From assembly GCA_007922195.1 (NCBI GenBank), contig ML681989.1:43836187-43900186 (forward strand): a DNA stretch of 64,000 nt, given 5' to 3'. Position numbers and translations under genes: made by a program. Source of the stretch: Podocnemis expansa (lineage: Eukaryota > Chordata > Testudines > Podocnemididae). Positions 37,568 through 50,926 of this stretch are shown here, one piece after another (the first letter of the stretch is position 1; the number at the start of each line of letters is the position of its first letter). The notes under the pieces were generated by a model. That model was not told the DNA's origin. It did not search any database and worked only from the letters and a program-made list of their open reading frames with translations.

Positions 37568-40184
37568 CTCCAATCCACAAGGAGAATAAGCTAACTTGGA
37601 ATGAACTGCATGCTTCTTCCACTGGTCTGGAACAAAGCAGGCAGGGAGCAGGAGAGCCAGAAGTGCAGGCTGTGCAGCTACAGCAATGAACCACTGATGG
37701 AAGCTTTCCCCTTTTGGCATGCAAAGGGAGTGTGTCTGATGTCTAAAATGTTGCTATTTTATATAACATCTTTACAGAACAACAGTGACACTGATTTCAG
37801 TTGCACATTAAGACTTATTTGAAAGTCAAATAAGCTATCCCTCTCCATATTTTCTTCTACTAGCTCATGTATTAAATACAGCATGTCGACATATTCAAAA
37901 TGTACCAAGTGTAGATTTGCGAAACACTGGCTAAAATGAACAGTCTAAGTATATGCAACAACCGAAATTACTATCGTAAATGATGTTAAGACAAAATAGA
38001 TTGCTATCTCCAACAGTATTTTACACAATAACTGTCACAATGTTAGTCCTTAATTGTTTGTACATTTCCGTATCTTAAAGTCAGCTAATTCACAATTCAG
38101 TTGCCCTGCATACCCATCAATATCTGGCAGCACAAAGTTATAGATATGCAAATTTGGGGATGATATTTATTCCATTGCTCCAAATTCTTTACTCTTTCTG
38201 ATAAAGATGGAAATCTATTTGAATTATACAGGAAAAAAAACCACATACTATCTAATCCCCTTCCTGGGGGATGGGGGAAACACACAAGGAAAGTGTGCAA
38301 AGAAAATCCTAAATGCCTGATTTTGAGGAATAGAAGAATATTTTAATAATGAATTAGAAGATTCAGACCAATGGAGCGGAAAAGAAAAAAAGTGTAAGTT
38401 TAAAGAGGTTAAATTATTTTACATCTTATTCTATTAAACCAGGGCTAAATAGCTGTGTTTCTGCCAAGAAATGGTACCTCATGAAAAGATTAGTCTTGTT
38501 CAAATGGAAGAGTTTGCAATTCTGTAAGTGAAACAACACAATAAAGTCACCATACACAGCCATTAAGAGTTTTCTCTCCTTTGTATCAGACCTAAAATAC
38601 CAATTCATTTTTATCAGCATTTGCTTTTTGAATTTTTAAGTTACTATAAGCTTGCAACCATATAAATCTGAATGATGATGAAAATCATGCTCAACTAATG
38701 CTGAGCAGGATAGACAGTGACAACCAATTTCTCACCATTTTTAAACAATGACTTTTGAGAACTTAACCTACAAAATGTTGGGTAGAAATCTGGATCTTCA
38801 ATTTTAAATCCTAGACAGCATACAATTAGGACTGTGTTCCATGAGCCGTATTTCAGCATTCTTCCTGATATGGGTACAGCTTGTGTCTTGATCAGTCAGG
38901 ACCCCTTGGTCAAGATCCACAGCTTCTCTGAAATTATTTTAATTTGTCTTTTATGTGTTTCCATTACTTTATTTTTTTGTGTGGAAATCTGATTTGGAGA
39001 CTGATTCAGCAATGCCAGTCTCTAGCTAATAAATCCCTCCAAAGCCTCTTTTAACTTTCCTTTGTAAATTTACAGCCTCTGCCTGAAACACTTGTGTAAA
39101 ATGTGCTACACTGTTATTAAAGTGCTCATCACAGTCAGTGCCAATTCTATTTCAATATTTGGTTGCAAAAGTGGAGACAAAGTTCCATTGAAAACCACTG
39201 GGAAGGCTCTCTTCAATCAACTCATGGGCTGATGTTGGATAAAGAAGAGCTTATGAAAGCCTACAACTTGTTTTAAGACTGCATTAGGCATGAGTTCTTT
39301 CACACATATTTAAATATTGTCCTGAGTGCTCACATATCAGAAGCTTAGAATGACTGAACTTTAGATGTAGTCCTCTTCTTTCACTAAAGTTACATCACAT
39401 AAACAGCACAAACCTCCTTCCTATGCTTGTCTCAGCACTCCTAGACATTATCTTTTGAAATTTGGGTATAGCATCTGCTTTCTTTTCATATGTAAAATTA
39501 ATAGCATAAAGTAGGATTTTACTCTTCCCGTTACAGACAATTGTACCCATTTCCAGTCATTTCTCTTACCCTAGTATTTATGGCAATTTTTTGTTCTTCC
39601 TTTGATTTCTCTATTTCCTCTAACAGAGTATCCTTGCAAGAATATATCAAGAGTGAAGTGTTTTGGTCATTTTTAAAAAATTCTCATTTTGTGCTGTATC
39701 AAAAATAATATTACCATAAAAGAAAGCTGCAATTCTTCTCTTAAGTTTGGGTCTTTGTTAGCTAGCAGTTTAAAAGCTGGTGGGAGGCCTGGAACAAAGA
39801 TTGCAGCTACATTCTAAAGATGTACAAAATTTCTGTGTTTTCCTAGTTTAATTCAGTAGCACATAAGATAATGAAGAATCCAAAGAAATTATTTTCTCTA
39901 CTGAGTCTAAATCTTTTACCAAACCCCTTATCATGCTTACTTTTCATTTTAGAAGAGCCTATATTCTTTATTTCAGTCCATTCAATTGCTTTTCCTTTCC
40001 TACCCTTTTAGATTTGAGTCTGAAAAAACCATGTATTACCTTAGGCAAGCATACCCATTTGTAGTAATTAGCAGCTTCCAAAATTCCTACATTAGAATGA
40101 AATAAATTCTAATGACTTCCATGCTTTGACACTGAAAAAACCCAGTCAGCTTTATATTTAAGTTGGATCTCAGATACCCTAGCT

Positions 40185-40375
40185 CAGTGGCTTTCGAACT
40201 TGGGGTCGGGACGGCACCCAGCACTGGGTCACAGACCCTCCGGTACTGGGTCGTGGTGCCCCTGATGCTGCCATCAAAAGACTGGAATACATTGCTGAAA
40301 GAGGCAACTGTTGGGTTGGGGGCGCAAATGATTTTTTTCCACTGGGTCCTGAGAAAAGAACTTTGAAAACCACTG
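40185..40375. mobile_element. hAT-like MITE with perfect target duplication
   Basis: 191 bp, ends CAGTGGCTTTCGAAC and CTTTGAAAACCACTG, perfect 8-bp duplication CCCTAGCT (40177-40184 and 40376-40383). Contains repeated CACTGGGTC / TACTGGGTC motifs. Confidence 0.9.
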
Positions 40376-40617
40376 CCCTAGCTACTTTCTGATTTTTTAG
40401 GTTTCAACACACCAAGCCCTCCAACAATTCACAACTCACCTTCAAATAAAGAGACCATGTCTCTCACTAATTATGCCGCTCTTCTAATCAATGGACTCTA
40501 TATTCTCCATTCCCTCTATGTTTCTACAGTTTCATAACTTGTTTCCTAATAAGCCAGAACCTGATATGTTCACCATACACTATATCAACATATTAGAATA
40601 GCCTAAGTTGTTATGGG

Positions 40618-42318
40618 TGGAGGGAGTTGGCTCATGTGATCACAGAACCATTGGCCATTATCTCTGAAAACATGTGCCAATTAGGAGAGGTCCCAGATGA
40701 CTGGGGAAACAAGCAAATTAAATTATAGTGTCCATTTTCAAAAAAAAGGAAGGAGAAGGATCCAGGAAACTATAGGTCTATCAGTCTCACCTCAGGCCTC
40801 AGAAAAATCATGGAGCAGGCCTCCAAAGAATCCACTGAGGTATTTGAAAGGGAAAAAGATGATCAGAAACAATCAACATGGATTCACCCAAGTTATACCT
40901 TGACTAATTTAACTGTCTTCTATGACGAGATGAGTGGCTCCCTGGATGTTGGGAAGCAATGGACTCAATACACCTTGACTTCAAGCAAAGCTTTTGATAT
41001 GATCTCACATACTATTCTCAACAGCAAATTAAAATAGCACTGGTTGAGTGAATGGACTATAAGATGGACAGAACACTGGCTAGATCATTGGGCTCAACAG
41101 GTATTGATTAATGGCTCAATATCTAGTTGGCTGCCTCTAACAAGTGGAGCATCCCATGGGTTGGTGTTGGGATGGATTTTGTTTAATATCTTTATTAATG
41201 AGCTAGAGCAGGCATGGCCAAACTGCGGCTCAGGAGCCACACGCAGCTCTTGAAAGAAAAAAAGTGTGGCTTGCAGAAGAGCATCAGCAAATCACTTTAG
41301 TAGGCAAAAGTATATGGTTATAAGCATCAGTGCAGCTCTTGAAGATTTAATAATCAACTTGTGTGGCTCTTGAGTTCTATAAGTTTGGCCACCCCTGAGC
41401 TAGAGGATAGGGCGGAATATACCCTCAGCTAGTCTGCAGCTGACACTATGTTGCAGAGATTTGTAGACATGCTGCAGGCATGTGGGGGGCAGGGACAGGA
41501 TACAGAGTGACCTAGACAAATCAAAGGACTGGGGGGATGGAGAACCTGAAGAGATTCAACAGGAACAAGTGCAAGGTCCTGCAATACAGAAGAATCTCAT
41601 GAACTGCTACAGACTAGGGACTGGCTGGTTAGGCAGCAGCTCTGCAGAAAAGAATCTGGGGATTACAGTGGACAAGAAGCTGGATATGAAGCAAGAGTGT
41701 GCCCTTGTTGCCAAGAAAGCTAATGACATATTACATTGCAGTGGGTGGAGCACTGCCAGCAGAGCAAGGGAAGTGATTATTTCCTTCTATTCAGCACTGG
41801 TGAAGCCACATATGGAGTACTGGGTCCAGGTTTGGGCTCCTCACTAAAGAAAGGATGTGGAAAGGATCCAGTGAAGGTAACAAAAATGATTATGGGGCTA
41901 AGCACATGCCTTTTGAGAGGCTGATGGAACTAGGCTTGTTTAGTCTGCAGGAGAGAAGAAGGGGGGGGGGAATCTAACAGCAACCTTTAACTACCTGAAA
42001 GGGGTTTCCAGAATGGATGGAGCTGGGCTGCTCTCAGTGGCAGCAGATGACAGAACTAGGAGGAATAGTCTCAAATTGCAGTAGGGAAGGTCTAAGTTCA
42101 ATTTTAGGATAAAGGTTTTTCACTAGGAGAGTACTGAAGCATTGGAATGAGTTCTGTAGGGTCATGGTAGAATTTCCATCATTAAGAAGTTTTAAGGTAC
42201 AGCTCAACAAAGCCCTGGCTGGAATGATTAAGTTGGGGGTTTGTCCTGTTCTGAGCAGGGAACTGGACTAGATGACCTCTTGAGGTGCCTGCCAATCCTA
42301 GTCTTCTATGATTTTATA
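40618..42318 (+). mobile_element. CR1 LINE, 5'-truncated, with nested MITE
   Basis: Reverse-transcriptase pieces in changing frames: EPLAIIS, then NNQHGFTQ and LTNLTVFYDEMSGSLDVG, then LSEWTIRWTEHWLDHWAQQV and WILFNIFINELE, followed by the C-terminal block NCYRLGTGWLGSSSAEKNLG and LDMKQECALVAKKAND. The 3' end GGGAACTGGACTAGATGACC with TCTATGATTTTAT is the CR1 terminus. Stops and frameshifts throughout. Interrupted by 41209-41397. Confidence 0.9.
41209..41397. mobile_element. hAT-like MITE nested in CR1
   Basis: 189 bp with ends CAGGCATGGCCAAACT and AGTTTGGCCACCCCTG and a perfect 8-bp duplication AGCTAGAG (41201-41208 and 41398-41405). Interior has repeated GGAGCCACACGCAGCTCTTG / GTGTGGCTCTTG motifs. 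Excision restores the CR1 sequence encoding NELE. Confidence 0.92.
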
Positions 42319-43256
42319 AGTTTTTATTTACAGAAAAATTAGTCTAAACTTCTCAAACAAAATTTTCCAATGTAACAATTCTGCATAAATATTTCAGAAT
42401 GATAATATAAAAACTAATAGCTTTCTTCTTTTCAAGCATTATGGATTGGGGGGGGGGCACAAAAATGACTTTTTTTTTTTTTAAATCAGCACTTCTTACC
42501 ACTGATGTGAAGTTATATCCAACACTCTAAAGCTGAAAAGAGGCTCAGATAATACTAGATCACAATCTCTTAACTGAACCCGAAGCTAGGGCAGTACTTC
42601 ACATTTTGTAAAGCGTTACTCCATTATTACAGTGTTGGAAATACAGGTAATAGACTCAGATACATGTAGAAAGTAATTTGTAATCCATTTTAAATATCAA
42701 AATAAGAAAATGCATTTGAGATCCCATAAAAGATACATTGTGTTAGCTTTCAGTTACAGTTAACAATAGTCATTTGAAATAAACATCCCTTTACAAAATC
42801 CATGAAAGGACAAGATGGTTTCTAGCTGAAACCCTATATTTAAGGATGAGTTCTTTACTGAAACCAAAGTTCCTAACCTGGATTGCACTCAAACAAAAAT
42901 GAACTCCCAAGACTGGAACAAGCTGCTGTGTTAAATTTAAATACCAGGCTGGAGTGAGATCCTAAGGCTGGAGACCAGCTTTTTAGTCTCTTAGATCCAC
43001 TTATCCATTGGTTTTAGCCTATAGCCCTTTCTATACAGATTCAGTGGAAAGCTACAGCTCTGCCTTCTAACAGATGGAATTGTCAAAACTATATGAACAG
43101 CAGCCTCTACAAGACTACTCCTATGAGCCAAAAAAAAGTCCAACAATCAGCAAAAAACAAGAAGTTAACCCTGTCACTGATGTCCTATGCACTGGCCTTT
43201 CACATTTTCCAACAACTTAATTGATCACAAGGAGATCTTTCTTGACTTTGTAAGAA

Positions 43257-43466
43257 CTAGTCTACACTAAAAGCACTATATTAGTGCAGCTGTGCCCCTG
43301 TAGCACATTTAGCGAAGATGCTCTATACTGACAGAAGAGACCTATAAAATGGACCTCCACGGGTTGCAGTAACTATGTTGGTGGGAGGAGCTTCCATTGC
43401 CCAGGGGTGGTTAATTCACACTCCAAGCGACATTATTTCAAAGGAAGTGGTAATGTAGACTTGGCT
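43257..43466. mobile_element. MITE with GTCTACAC-like termini
   Basis: Ends CTAGTCTACACTAAAAG and GTAATGTAGACTTGGC enclose about 210 bp, including GTGCAGCTGTGCCCCTGTAG. Boundaries approximate. Confidence 0.6.
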
Positions 43467-44697
43467 TTATTATTTCTGCAGTGCGTAGTGGCTACTGTAG
43501 AATACCAAGGAATCTTTTGGGATGTTGCTTGATACCTTTTCCTGAAACCTCATTAAATGAAGATGTTCTGAAAAGGGAAATGCCTGAGCATATTTATAAA
43601 AGACAGGCAAATGCATCCACTGTATTTAGATAAGACCGGAGGAATTCCAGCAACCATGAAACACAGACTTTGCATTACACTACATTTAATCTATAGTAAC
43701 ATTTTATTATGGCAATTACATGATATTCCTCATAAGGTAAGCAATAATTTTATTGATAAAGTCTGACTGACATGTATAATGACAATGACCACACTGTCTG
43801 TTACATCCATTAAGTTGGTAGATCAGACAAATTAGCAATAAAAAATTCATGTCTATATTTCTCCGACTTATGAGACAACTGTGATCCCTCAAGGATTCAG
43901 GAATTCTCTAAGAACTCAGATACAGTCCTGAAATAAAGTATTCTCAACCAAGAAGTCACCCCATACAACTTTGTATGTTCTTTTCTTAAAAACACCATAT
44001 ATAACCTGAGCTGAAGGGGGAAAAAGATACTTTTACTGCTCTTTCTTTAGCATGAGACAGACAATTTCAACACATGTAATTTATGACTATTTTTTATAGT
44101 CTATAGAGCATACAAAGTCTCCAAAAAAAAAGCTACTTTAGATAACTCTTAGAAGAATCTTACATTTAATCCCTTTTACAGATCAGTTAAGTAGTTGGAT
44201 TCAGCAACCAATCTGAAACAAGTTATTATTTAGGAATTACAAAATACAGGGTTCTCAGAGACTGTCTAGTTACAAAAGAGGTGGGTTGTTCAGAGGTCTG
44301 ATATTCCATGCACTGGCAAAGTCACTATATTCACTATTAGAGGTTGTCAAATATTCACTTTGGAGGACAGGACTGGACTTTAAAATGATCTGAACTTAAA
44401 GAAATGGTCTGAAATGAACAGAATGAACTTTATTTAGGACAAATCCAAAGTACCCCATCTAGGAAGGAACCATCAGTTGTACATATACAAATTAGGAAAT
44501 GATTGCCTAGAAAGCAGTGCTGTAGAAAGGAATCTAGGGATCATATTGGATCATTAAATAAATAAGAGTCACCAGTTTAAAATCTGTCCCCCCACCACCC
44601 CCCCCAAAAAAGGCAAACTTCATTCTGGGATGTACTAGCAGGAGAGTTCTAAGCAGGACAAAAAAAGTAACTCTGCTCTAGTCCATGCTGACTAGAC

Positions 44698-45735
44698 TGG
44701 CGGTTCCCAACCAGTGTGCTGCGGCAACACCCAAAGTGCGCTGCGAGCATCCCTGAGAGCTGGAGTTAAAGTTCCCTCCCTGCTCAGCTCAGCCCAGCCA
44801 CACAGGCTGTGCAGGGCTGGGAAAAGGCAGGGGTTCAAGTAAGGGGGAAGGCACGGGAACACAGTTCTGGGGCTCCCTATTTTTAGGCAGGCAGCATTCC
44901 AGCCCCCCTAAAAATAGAGGAAGGCACCGGAACGTGGAGTTCCAGGGGTCCCCCTAAAAATAGCAGGAGCAGCCTGAACACAGTGTTCTGGTGGCTCCAC
45001 CTTAGGCCCAGCCAGCTGAGAGGGGCGGGAGGCTGGGAGTGTGTGAATCTCCTCCTGCAGGGCAGAGCAGCTCCTGTCAGCCAGCCTGCAAACAGCCCAG
45101 GTAAGGGCTGGGGGGGGGTTGGGGGGGGGGCAGGTGTGTGTGTCTGTAGCAGAGGTGGGTGAGAGTGGCTGTGTAGCGGGGGGTGTAGCTGGGGGCCAGA
45201 GGCCTAGTTCTGGCCCCTGCACTGATGGAAGGGTTCATCACAGACAGCAGAGGGACTGGGCGAGGAGAAGGGAGGACCTACTTGGCTGGGAGGGAGCAGC
45301 AGTCGGGTGAGGATTTGCCCTGGGTGGCAGGGAGCCACTGAGGAGAAGGGGGACATGGGGGCTGTGCCATGCTCCCCTGCCCTACCCTCCCACTCCCCAG
45401 GTTACCCCCTGCCCCCCCCAAGCCACTCTTGTTCTCCCTTCCTCTCTCGCCACCCTTGTGCTGTTCCCCACACAGCTGCCCTTGTCCTCTTTTGCCACCC
45501 CAGCCCTGCTTTGCTCCCCACACTCACTCCTGCCACTGCACGACTCCTGACCTCCCGTGTTTTGCCACCCCTACTACCCCATACAGCAGCATTTCCGAAA
45601 CACTGTGCCATGATGTACGAATATTCATAAGTCATTTAAGTTAATTTGAATATTCATACGTTTAATGGTGGTGTGCCTCAAAAAATTTGAAGGTATCGAG
45701 GTGTGCCACAGCAGAGAAAAGGTTCAGAACCACTG
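44698..45735 (-). mobile_element. hAT-like element with GC-rich interior (family B), inverted copy
   Basis: Ends TGGCGGTTCCCAACCAG and GGTTCAGAACCACTG, flanked by a near-perfect 8-bp duplication GACTAGAC / CACTAGAC. Its right end contains TGAATATTCATACG, TTAATGGTGGTGTGCCTC and GGTGTGCCACAGCAG, the reverse complement of the left end of 16436-17577. GC-rich interior with G runs near 45107-45130. Confidence 0.83.
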
Positions 45736-46143
45736 CACTAGACCTCAGCTGGAGTAGTGTGTCCAGTTCTAGGCACCACATTTCAGGAAAGATCTGGGCA
45801 AACTGGAGAAAGTCCAGATAAGAACACCACACAGATGTTTGAAGAAAGACTGAAAAAAGCTGGAGAAAAGACAGCTGAAGGGAGACATGATGATAATTTT
45901 CAAGTACATAGATAACTGTTACGAGAAGGGAGAAAAATTGTTCTCATTAACCTCCAAGGATAGGACAAGAGGCAATGTGATTACACTGCAGCAAGGGTAG
46001 TTCAGGCTGAATATTACAAAAATCTTCCTAAATTTCAAGGTAGTCAAGCACAGGAACAAATTATCTAGACAGGCTGTGGAATCTCTGTCACTGAAGATTT
46101 TTCATAGAAGGTTGGACAGACACCTGTCAGGGATGGTCTAGAT

Positions 46144-46331
46144 TAGGGGTCTCAAACTCACATCACCATGAGGGCCGCATGAGGACTAGTACATTAGCCT
46201 GAGGGCCACACCACTGAAACCTTTTCATACAACTATATTGCAAATATCGGTAACAATACTGTCATTGCGGGCCGTAGGAAATAGCTTTAGGGGCCGCATG
46301 CAGCCCATGAGCCATGTGTTTGAGACCCCCG
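46144..46331 (+). mobile_element. hAT-like MITE (family A), full-length copy
   Basis: Ends TAGGGGTCTCAAAC and GTTTGAGACCCCCG; imperfect 8-bp duplication GTCTAGAT / GTCTACAC. Inserted in the CR1 3' end and in the opposite orientation to 11481-11668. Confidence 0.87.
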
Positions 46332-46519
46332 GTCTACACAATGTTTGGTCCTGCCTTGAGTGCAGCAGACTAGATTAGAAAGCCTCTTGAAGTCCCTTAC
46401 AGTCTTACGAGTCCATGATGGAGCCTCAAACTAGGTTCCAATTTATGACCCCATTTCTATTATCCTTAGTCGTCAGAATCATTTGTGCATATAAAAACAG
46501 CATAGAAGTAGGGGCAGGG

Positions 46520-46836
46520 CAGGGGTTTGCAACCTGCAGCTCTTTGATTGCCCCCTTGCGGCTCTGGGCTCCAGGACCCCCTGCCACCAAGGGAGCCTGC
46601 AAGAGGCTTGCACCAGGCTCCTGGCTCCAGCCTGCCATCAGGGCACTGCTGAGGGCTCCCGTCTCGTTGCAGGCTCCCCACCACCACCAGCAGGGGATCC
46701 TGCAGCAGGCACCTTGGCCCAGCTTCCCACTCCCACAGGGCTACACCCGTTGCAGCTCTCAAAACACTTGGTTATTGAAGAAATTTTTAAAAATGGCTTT
46801 TTTTTTTTTAAATATCTTTTGGGTTGCTCACCCATG
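46520..46836. mobile_element. hAT-like non-autonomous element
   Basis: Ends CAGGGGTTTGCAACC and GGTTGCTCACCCATG with a 7-of-8 duplication GGGCAGGG / GGTCAGGG. Contains GCAGCTCTTTG- and GCGGCTCTGG-like motifs and a T run at 46799-46809. Confidence 0.78.
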
Positions 46837-48381
46837 GGTCAGGGCAAGAAACTGGCTGTTTTTATATGAAGATTGGTAACTGGGGAAGCAATGTTCTGCT
46901 GGCTGGCGGCTGGTTTGAAGCCAGGTGTTAGGGTTATGGAACTGGTGGAATATTGCCTGGCAGCTAAGCCAAATGTGCGATTATTGGGATGAGGTAGGAG
47001 TTGAGGGGAAAGGAGCTTTTCACCTTGTCTCCTAAGCTTCCCCAATGCCCAAAACATGCTCTGGTCCAGGAAATTTCTGCTAAAAGTTATTAAGAGCTGG
47101 CTGATCACTAAGCAGTGGGGGCCGCTCATTCTACACCAGTGATATTACACCTATAAAACTACCTCATCTCGCTTGCTGCGTTGATACATACTTCTGCAAG
47201 ACAGAGTACCTCCATAAACTGCACCCCACATCTAAAACACGAGAAGGCAAGAAGGAAACTAGCTCAGAAGACAGAACAAGAAAATAATGAATTTAAATAT
47301 AATTTACTATTTTTGGTTTGTTTCCTGACAGTAGGGCAATGAATGAACATGGTCTTATTCAAACATCTGGGCTATACTTCTAGGCAAAGATGTTCAACTT
47401 CCCCTCATGCCCCCTCAATGCTATAGCAACCTGGTGTTACTTACTGATATTCATTTTACAGTGATGGCAGAAATAAGTGACTGAAAGAAGGGTTGCTAGA
47501 ATATGAAAACTTTTATAAATGAAGACACCAAAGCACTATCTCCATTTCATTCCATTAAATCCAAACTTAATTCAAGTTCTCTCATGTCAAGGATTAACTA
47601 GGCCAAAAAAAACCCTAACATTTCATCACACTTGTCTGGTATCCATTCAGTAAACATCTGCATTCAAATATAGCCTTGTAAATATGACTGGCATGTGACC
47701 CGGCTGCAGATTCAGTCCTGTAATCTCACCTCTAATCTTTTGAACAGACTCTGGAATCCTGGCTGGCTCAACTGCAAACTTGCCTGCAGTACAACTGTTA
47801 ACTAACTAGACAGCTTAAATAGTTTAAGTGATCTGATTCTACTGACATCAGGAAAAATATAAAGTTTTCTATGAGATTTTCATTTATTTAACTACTCTAT
47901 TTAATGATCATATTGCTATAAATCTAACAAGAAAATCTGTTTTCTCCAAAACGCTCTTATCAGATAAATCTCTCTCCTCCCCGCTAAAAGGTAAAGGCAA
48001 ACACAAACTTAACAGGATGTCTTACCAATAAAAGTATTTGCTAGCTGAAACAACTTAATTGACTATAACCTCCAGATCCCTTTCTTCAGAACTCTTTTCT
48101 GGGAGTCATTTTCCATTTTGTATATGATCACGGTACCAAAGTACTTCAGAAACATCAAAGAATGTGGCTTCAAAACACTCAAAATAGGTAGTGGTTTCTC
48201 CATTTCACACCTAGGAAAATGAGGAACAAATTAAAGGTCAAAAGTGTCCACTAATTTTGGTTACCCAACTTCACATGCCATGGGCCTACTTAATCAAAGA
48301 CCTCACATTCATATAGCACTGTAGCATGTCGACTTGCCTCTTGAAGACTGGAAGCTGTTAGGCTAACCTGACTAGTGTTAA

Positions 48382-48492
48382 GATTTTGTCACAGCTATTT
48401 TTAGTAAAAGTCAGGGATAGGTCATGGGAAATAAGATTTCACAAGCCCATAACCTGTCCCTGACTTTTACTAAAAATAACCATGACAAAATG
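48382..48492. repeat. Long foldback (inverted repeat)
   Basis: GATTTTGTCAC..TATTTTTAGTAAAAGTCAGGGA is mirrored about 20 bases later by TCCCTGACTTTTACTAAAAATA..CATGACAAAAT, so each strand can form a hairpin with arms of about 45 bases. GC-richer sequence follows to about 48960. Probably the end of a foldback-type mobile element. Confidence 0.7.
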
Positions 48493-50218
48493 AGGCTAAC
48501 TCGGGGGGCAATGACAGCCCTCATTTAGCTTGGAAATAGTTAAGAACCAGCAGCAGCTGACAGCTCCGAGACCCCCACTGCTTGTGGGGCTCAGAATACC
48601 AGAGCTGGGAGCCTCAGGTCCTTGGGGGCCTCATTGCCCTGCAAGCCTTAGGGCTGGGGGGACCCACAAAGGGAGGTAAGAGCTCCAGGTCTGTCTCCCC
48701 GCCGCCTGTGGAGGCAGGGACCTGCCGAGGCTGTTGTGGCTAGGAACTGAGGCACCACTCCCATGACAGCTTCAAGCTCTCGATCACCCCCACAGCACTA
48801 GGAAGTTGGGGGAGACTATGCCGGTAGGGCTGCCAGCAGCAGCTCCAATCTGCAGCTCCCCATACCAGCTGAAAGCTCCAGGTTCCCCCACTGCCGGCAA
48901 CAGCAGGAAGCTCCGGGTCTTCTGTTGCCCTGGATAGCCCCAGCTCCTCTGTCCCAGTGCTCAAGCAGTAAATGTTACAGAGGTCTCTGGAAGTCATGGA
49001 ATCAAGTGACTTCCTGAGGCCTCAACTTCTTTACTGATTACTGGAGAGGCATGGAAGATCAAGTGACTCCATCAAGTGACTCCACCTACGAAGCTTTAGA
49101 GAAGGGGGGAAAGAAAAAGAATTTCAAGGAGTTAGAAAAACTCCTCCAAGGAAGACCCTGGCATCATAGAAGTTTGAAAGTCAGAAGGCCGAGCTCCAGC
49201 CAGACAAAGCAAGCCTGGGAGTGACTGCTCAACTGGGACCTAGCTCTGGGAAGTACCTCCCTAAGGAGGAAGAGACAACTTAGTAAAACTGAAGGACTAG
49301 AAAGCCAGACACTGTATCTATGAACTAGAACAACTGGACATCAGAAAGGGAATGTTTTAAATTACATATTGACTGGGTGTGTGAAGTTTAAACTGATCTT
49401 TGATGGGGAAACTAAAGCAGTCTGCCTGTATAGTGACTCCATGCCACAAGGGGGGCACGAGATATGGTTACCTTGATATAAGCCCATGCATTCTGCAAAT
49501 CTGGTACCAGAAGTCTCAGGATAAGCACCCAAAAAATGAGAAGTATGCACTTTGTGGCAAATTGTAAACATACTGATTTAAGCGTCCTCCTTAGCATCAC
49601 ATACAAGAACTCTTTGGCAGAGACAGGAACAGGATCCAATATTCCAACATAGCATTAAACTGTCTTAACCAGAGACCTACTTCTGCCTCATTCACTACAC
49701 ACCTTCCAATTTCTGTTTCAAAGGAGACAAGAGTCATACAGACATCAGTCTCCTTCAGCACACAATTCCAAATCAATACTCTAAGCACAGTCCATCCTTT
49801 GTGCTGAATGAGGCAAAAGTGCTATGGAGGGGTAGGGGACAAAACAGTATGTGACTGTGAAGTTCTGGGGTTTATCCAGACAAAAGGCACTCCACCACTG
49901 CCTATCCTAAATCTTTGGGTCCTGATACCAAACTGCCTTCCCACAAACAAACACCACATCCTGTCTTGCACTAAACTTTTCAGGCAGACATCAACAGTAC
50001 TTCTGCTACCACAGGTCCCCCCAAATACATTGAGTTCTGAATTACAAGACATTTGGACTATTCTCCTCTTGTCCACCACCCAGTCATGAAACCAGCCCCC
50101 AGATGACTGCTCACACAATCTATAAATGTTGCACAGCAGAGGTCTACTTGGGATGAAAAATAAAAAAGCTGATTTAATAAAGAAACTACAGATTTAAAGA
50201 TGAAATAAACACAGAGTC

Positions 50219-50285
50219 CTATGTCTTTAAGTGCCACAGGACTCCTTGTTTGTTTTACTGAACTAGACTTACATGGCTGCCCCTT
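50219..50285 (+). repeat. Interspersed repeat fragment
   Basis: TTAAGTGCCACAGGACTCCTTG then TTTTACTGAACTAGACTTACATGG and GGCTGCCCCTTT; same family as 391-468. Confidence 0.6.
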
Positions 50286-50926
50286 TAAAAGATGAAATAG
50301 TAAAGGAGAAAGCAAACAAATACAAATTACACACCAAAAAAAAAAAAAAAATACAAACTCAGACTTTACTGTATTTAATACAATTGTTTTTCTAATAAAA
50401 GTTACTTATTGATTTAGAACAAACAGTTTCTGAACATACCCCCCAGCTATAGAAGACAATCCCCTTGCTCAAGACCATCCCCCAAGTTTTGAATGATGTT
50501 CAATGCAATCCTTTCCATTTGAAAAGGGTTTGAATATTTCTTTCCTTCAGTCACTGTAGATATTCCAAGTGGGGGAAACTCCATCCCTCTTCTTAGTTTT
50601 TGATGATTGGGATTTTCTTTTCAATTTCAAAATTGTTCGTGTTTGCTTTGTTGGTTCCTCATTCTTTTCCCTGGGCTGGACAACATTTAAGTGCTTGAAG
50701 CTTGTCTGATGGGGGGGGGGGGTGATAGCCCCTCTATACCTGATTGCAGTCACCACTCTGTTGTGAGGTGATGATAAAACTACACCACAATTAGACATTA
50801 TTTACACCACAGAGTTTTGACAACAAGAGTCAGATTTTGTCAACAAAATACTGAAAGCCTACATACTATAATGCTCCTTCCACCAACCAAACTCTCCTGC
50901 TTTGTATACAAAATTAAACAGGTTTG

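Larger units (their letters stand above)
44370..46412 (+). mobile_element. CR1 LINE 3' half carrying two later insertions
   Basis: Diverged CR1 sequence: CTAGAAAGCAGTGCTGTAGAAAGG, then CATTCTGGGATGTACTAGCAGG. After the GC-rich insert come TGGAGTAGTGTGTCCAGTTCTAGGC and TTGGACAGACACCTGTCAGGG, and after the second insert TTTGGTCCTGCCTTGAGTGCAG and GAAGTCCCTTACAGTC. Coding frame fully decayed. Confidence 0.83.
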
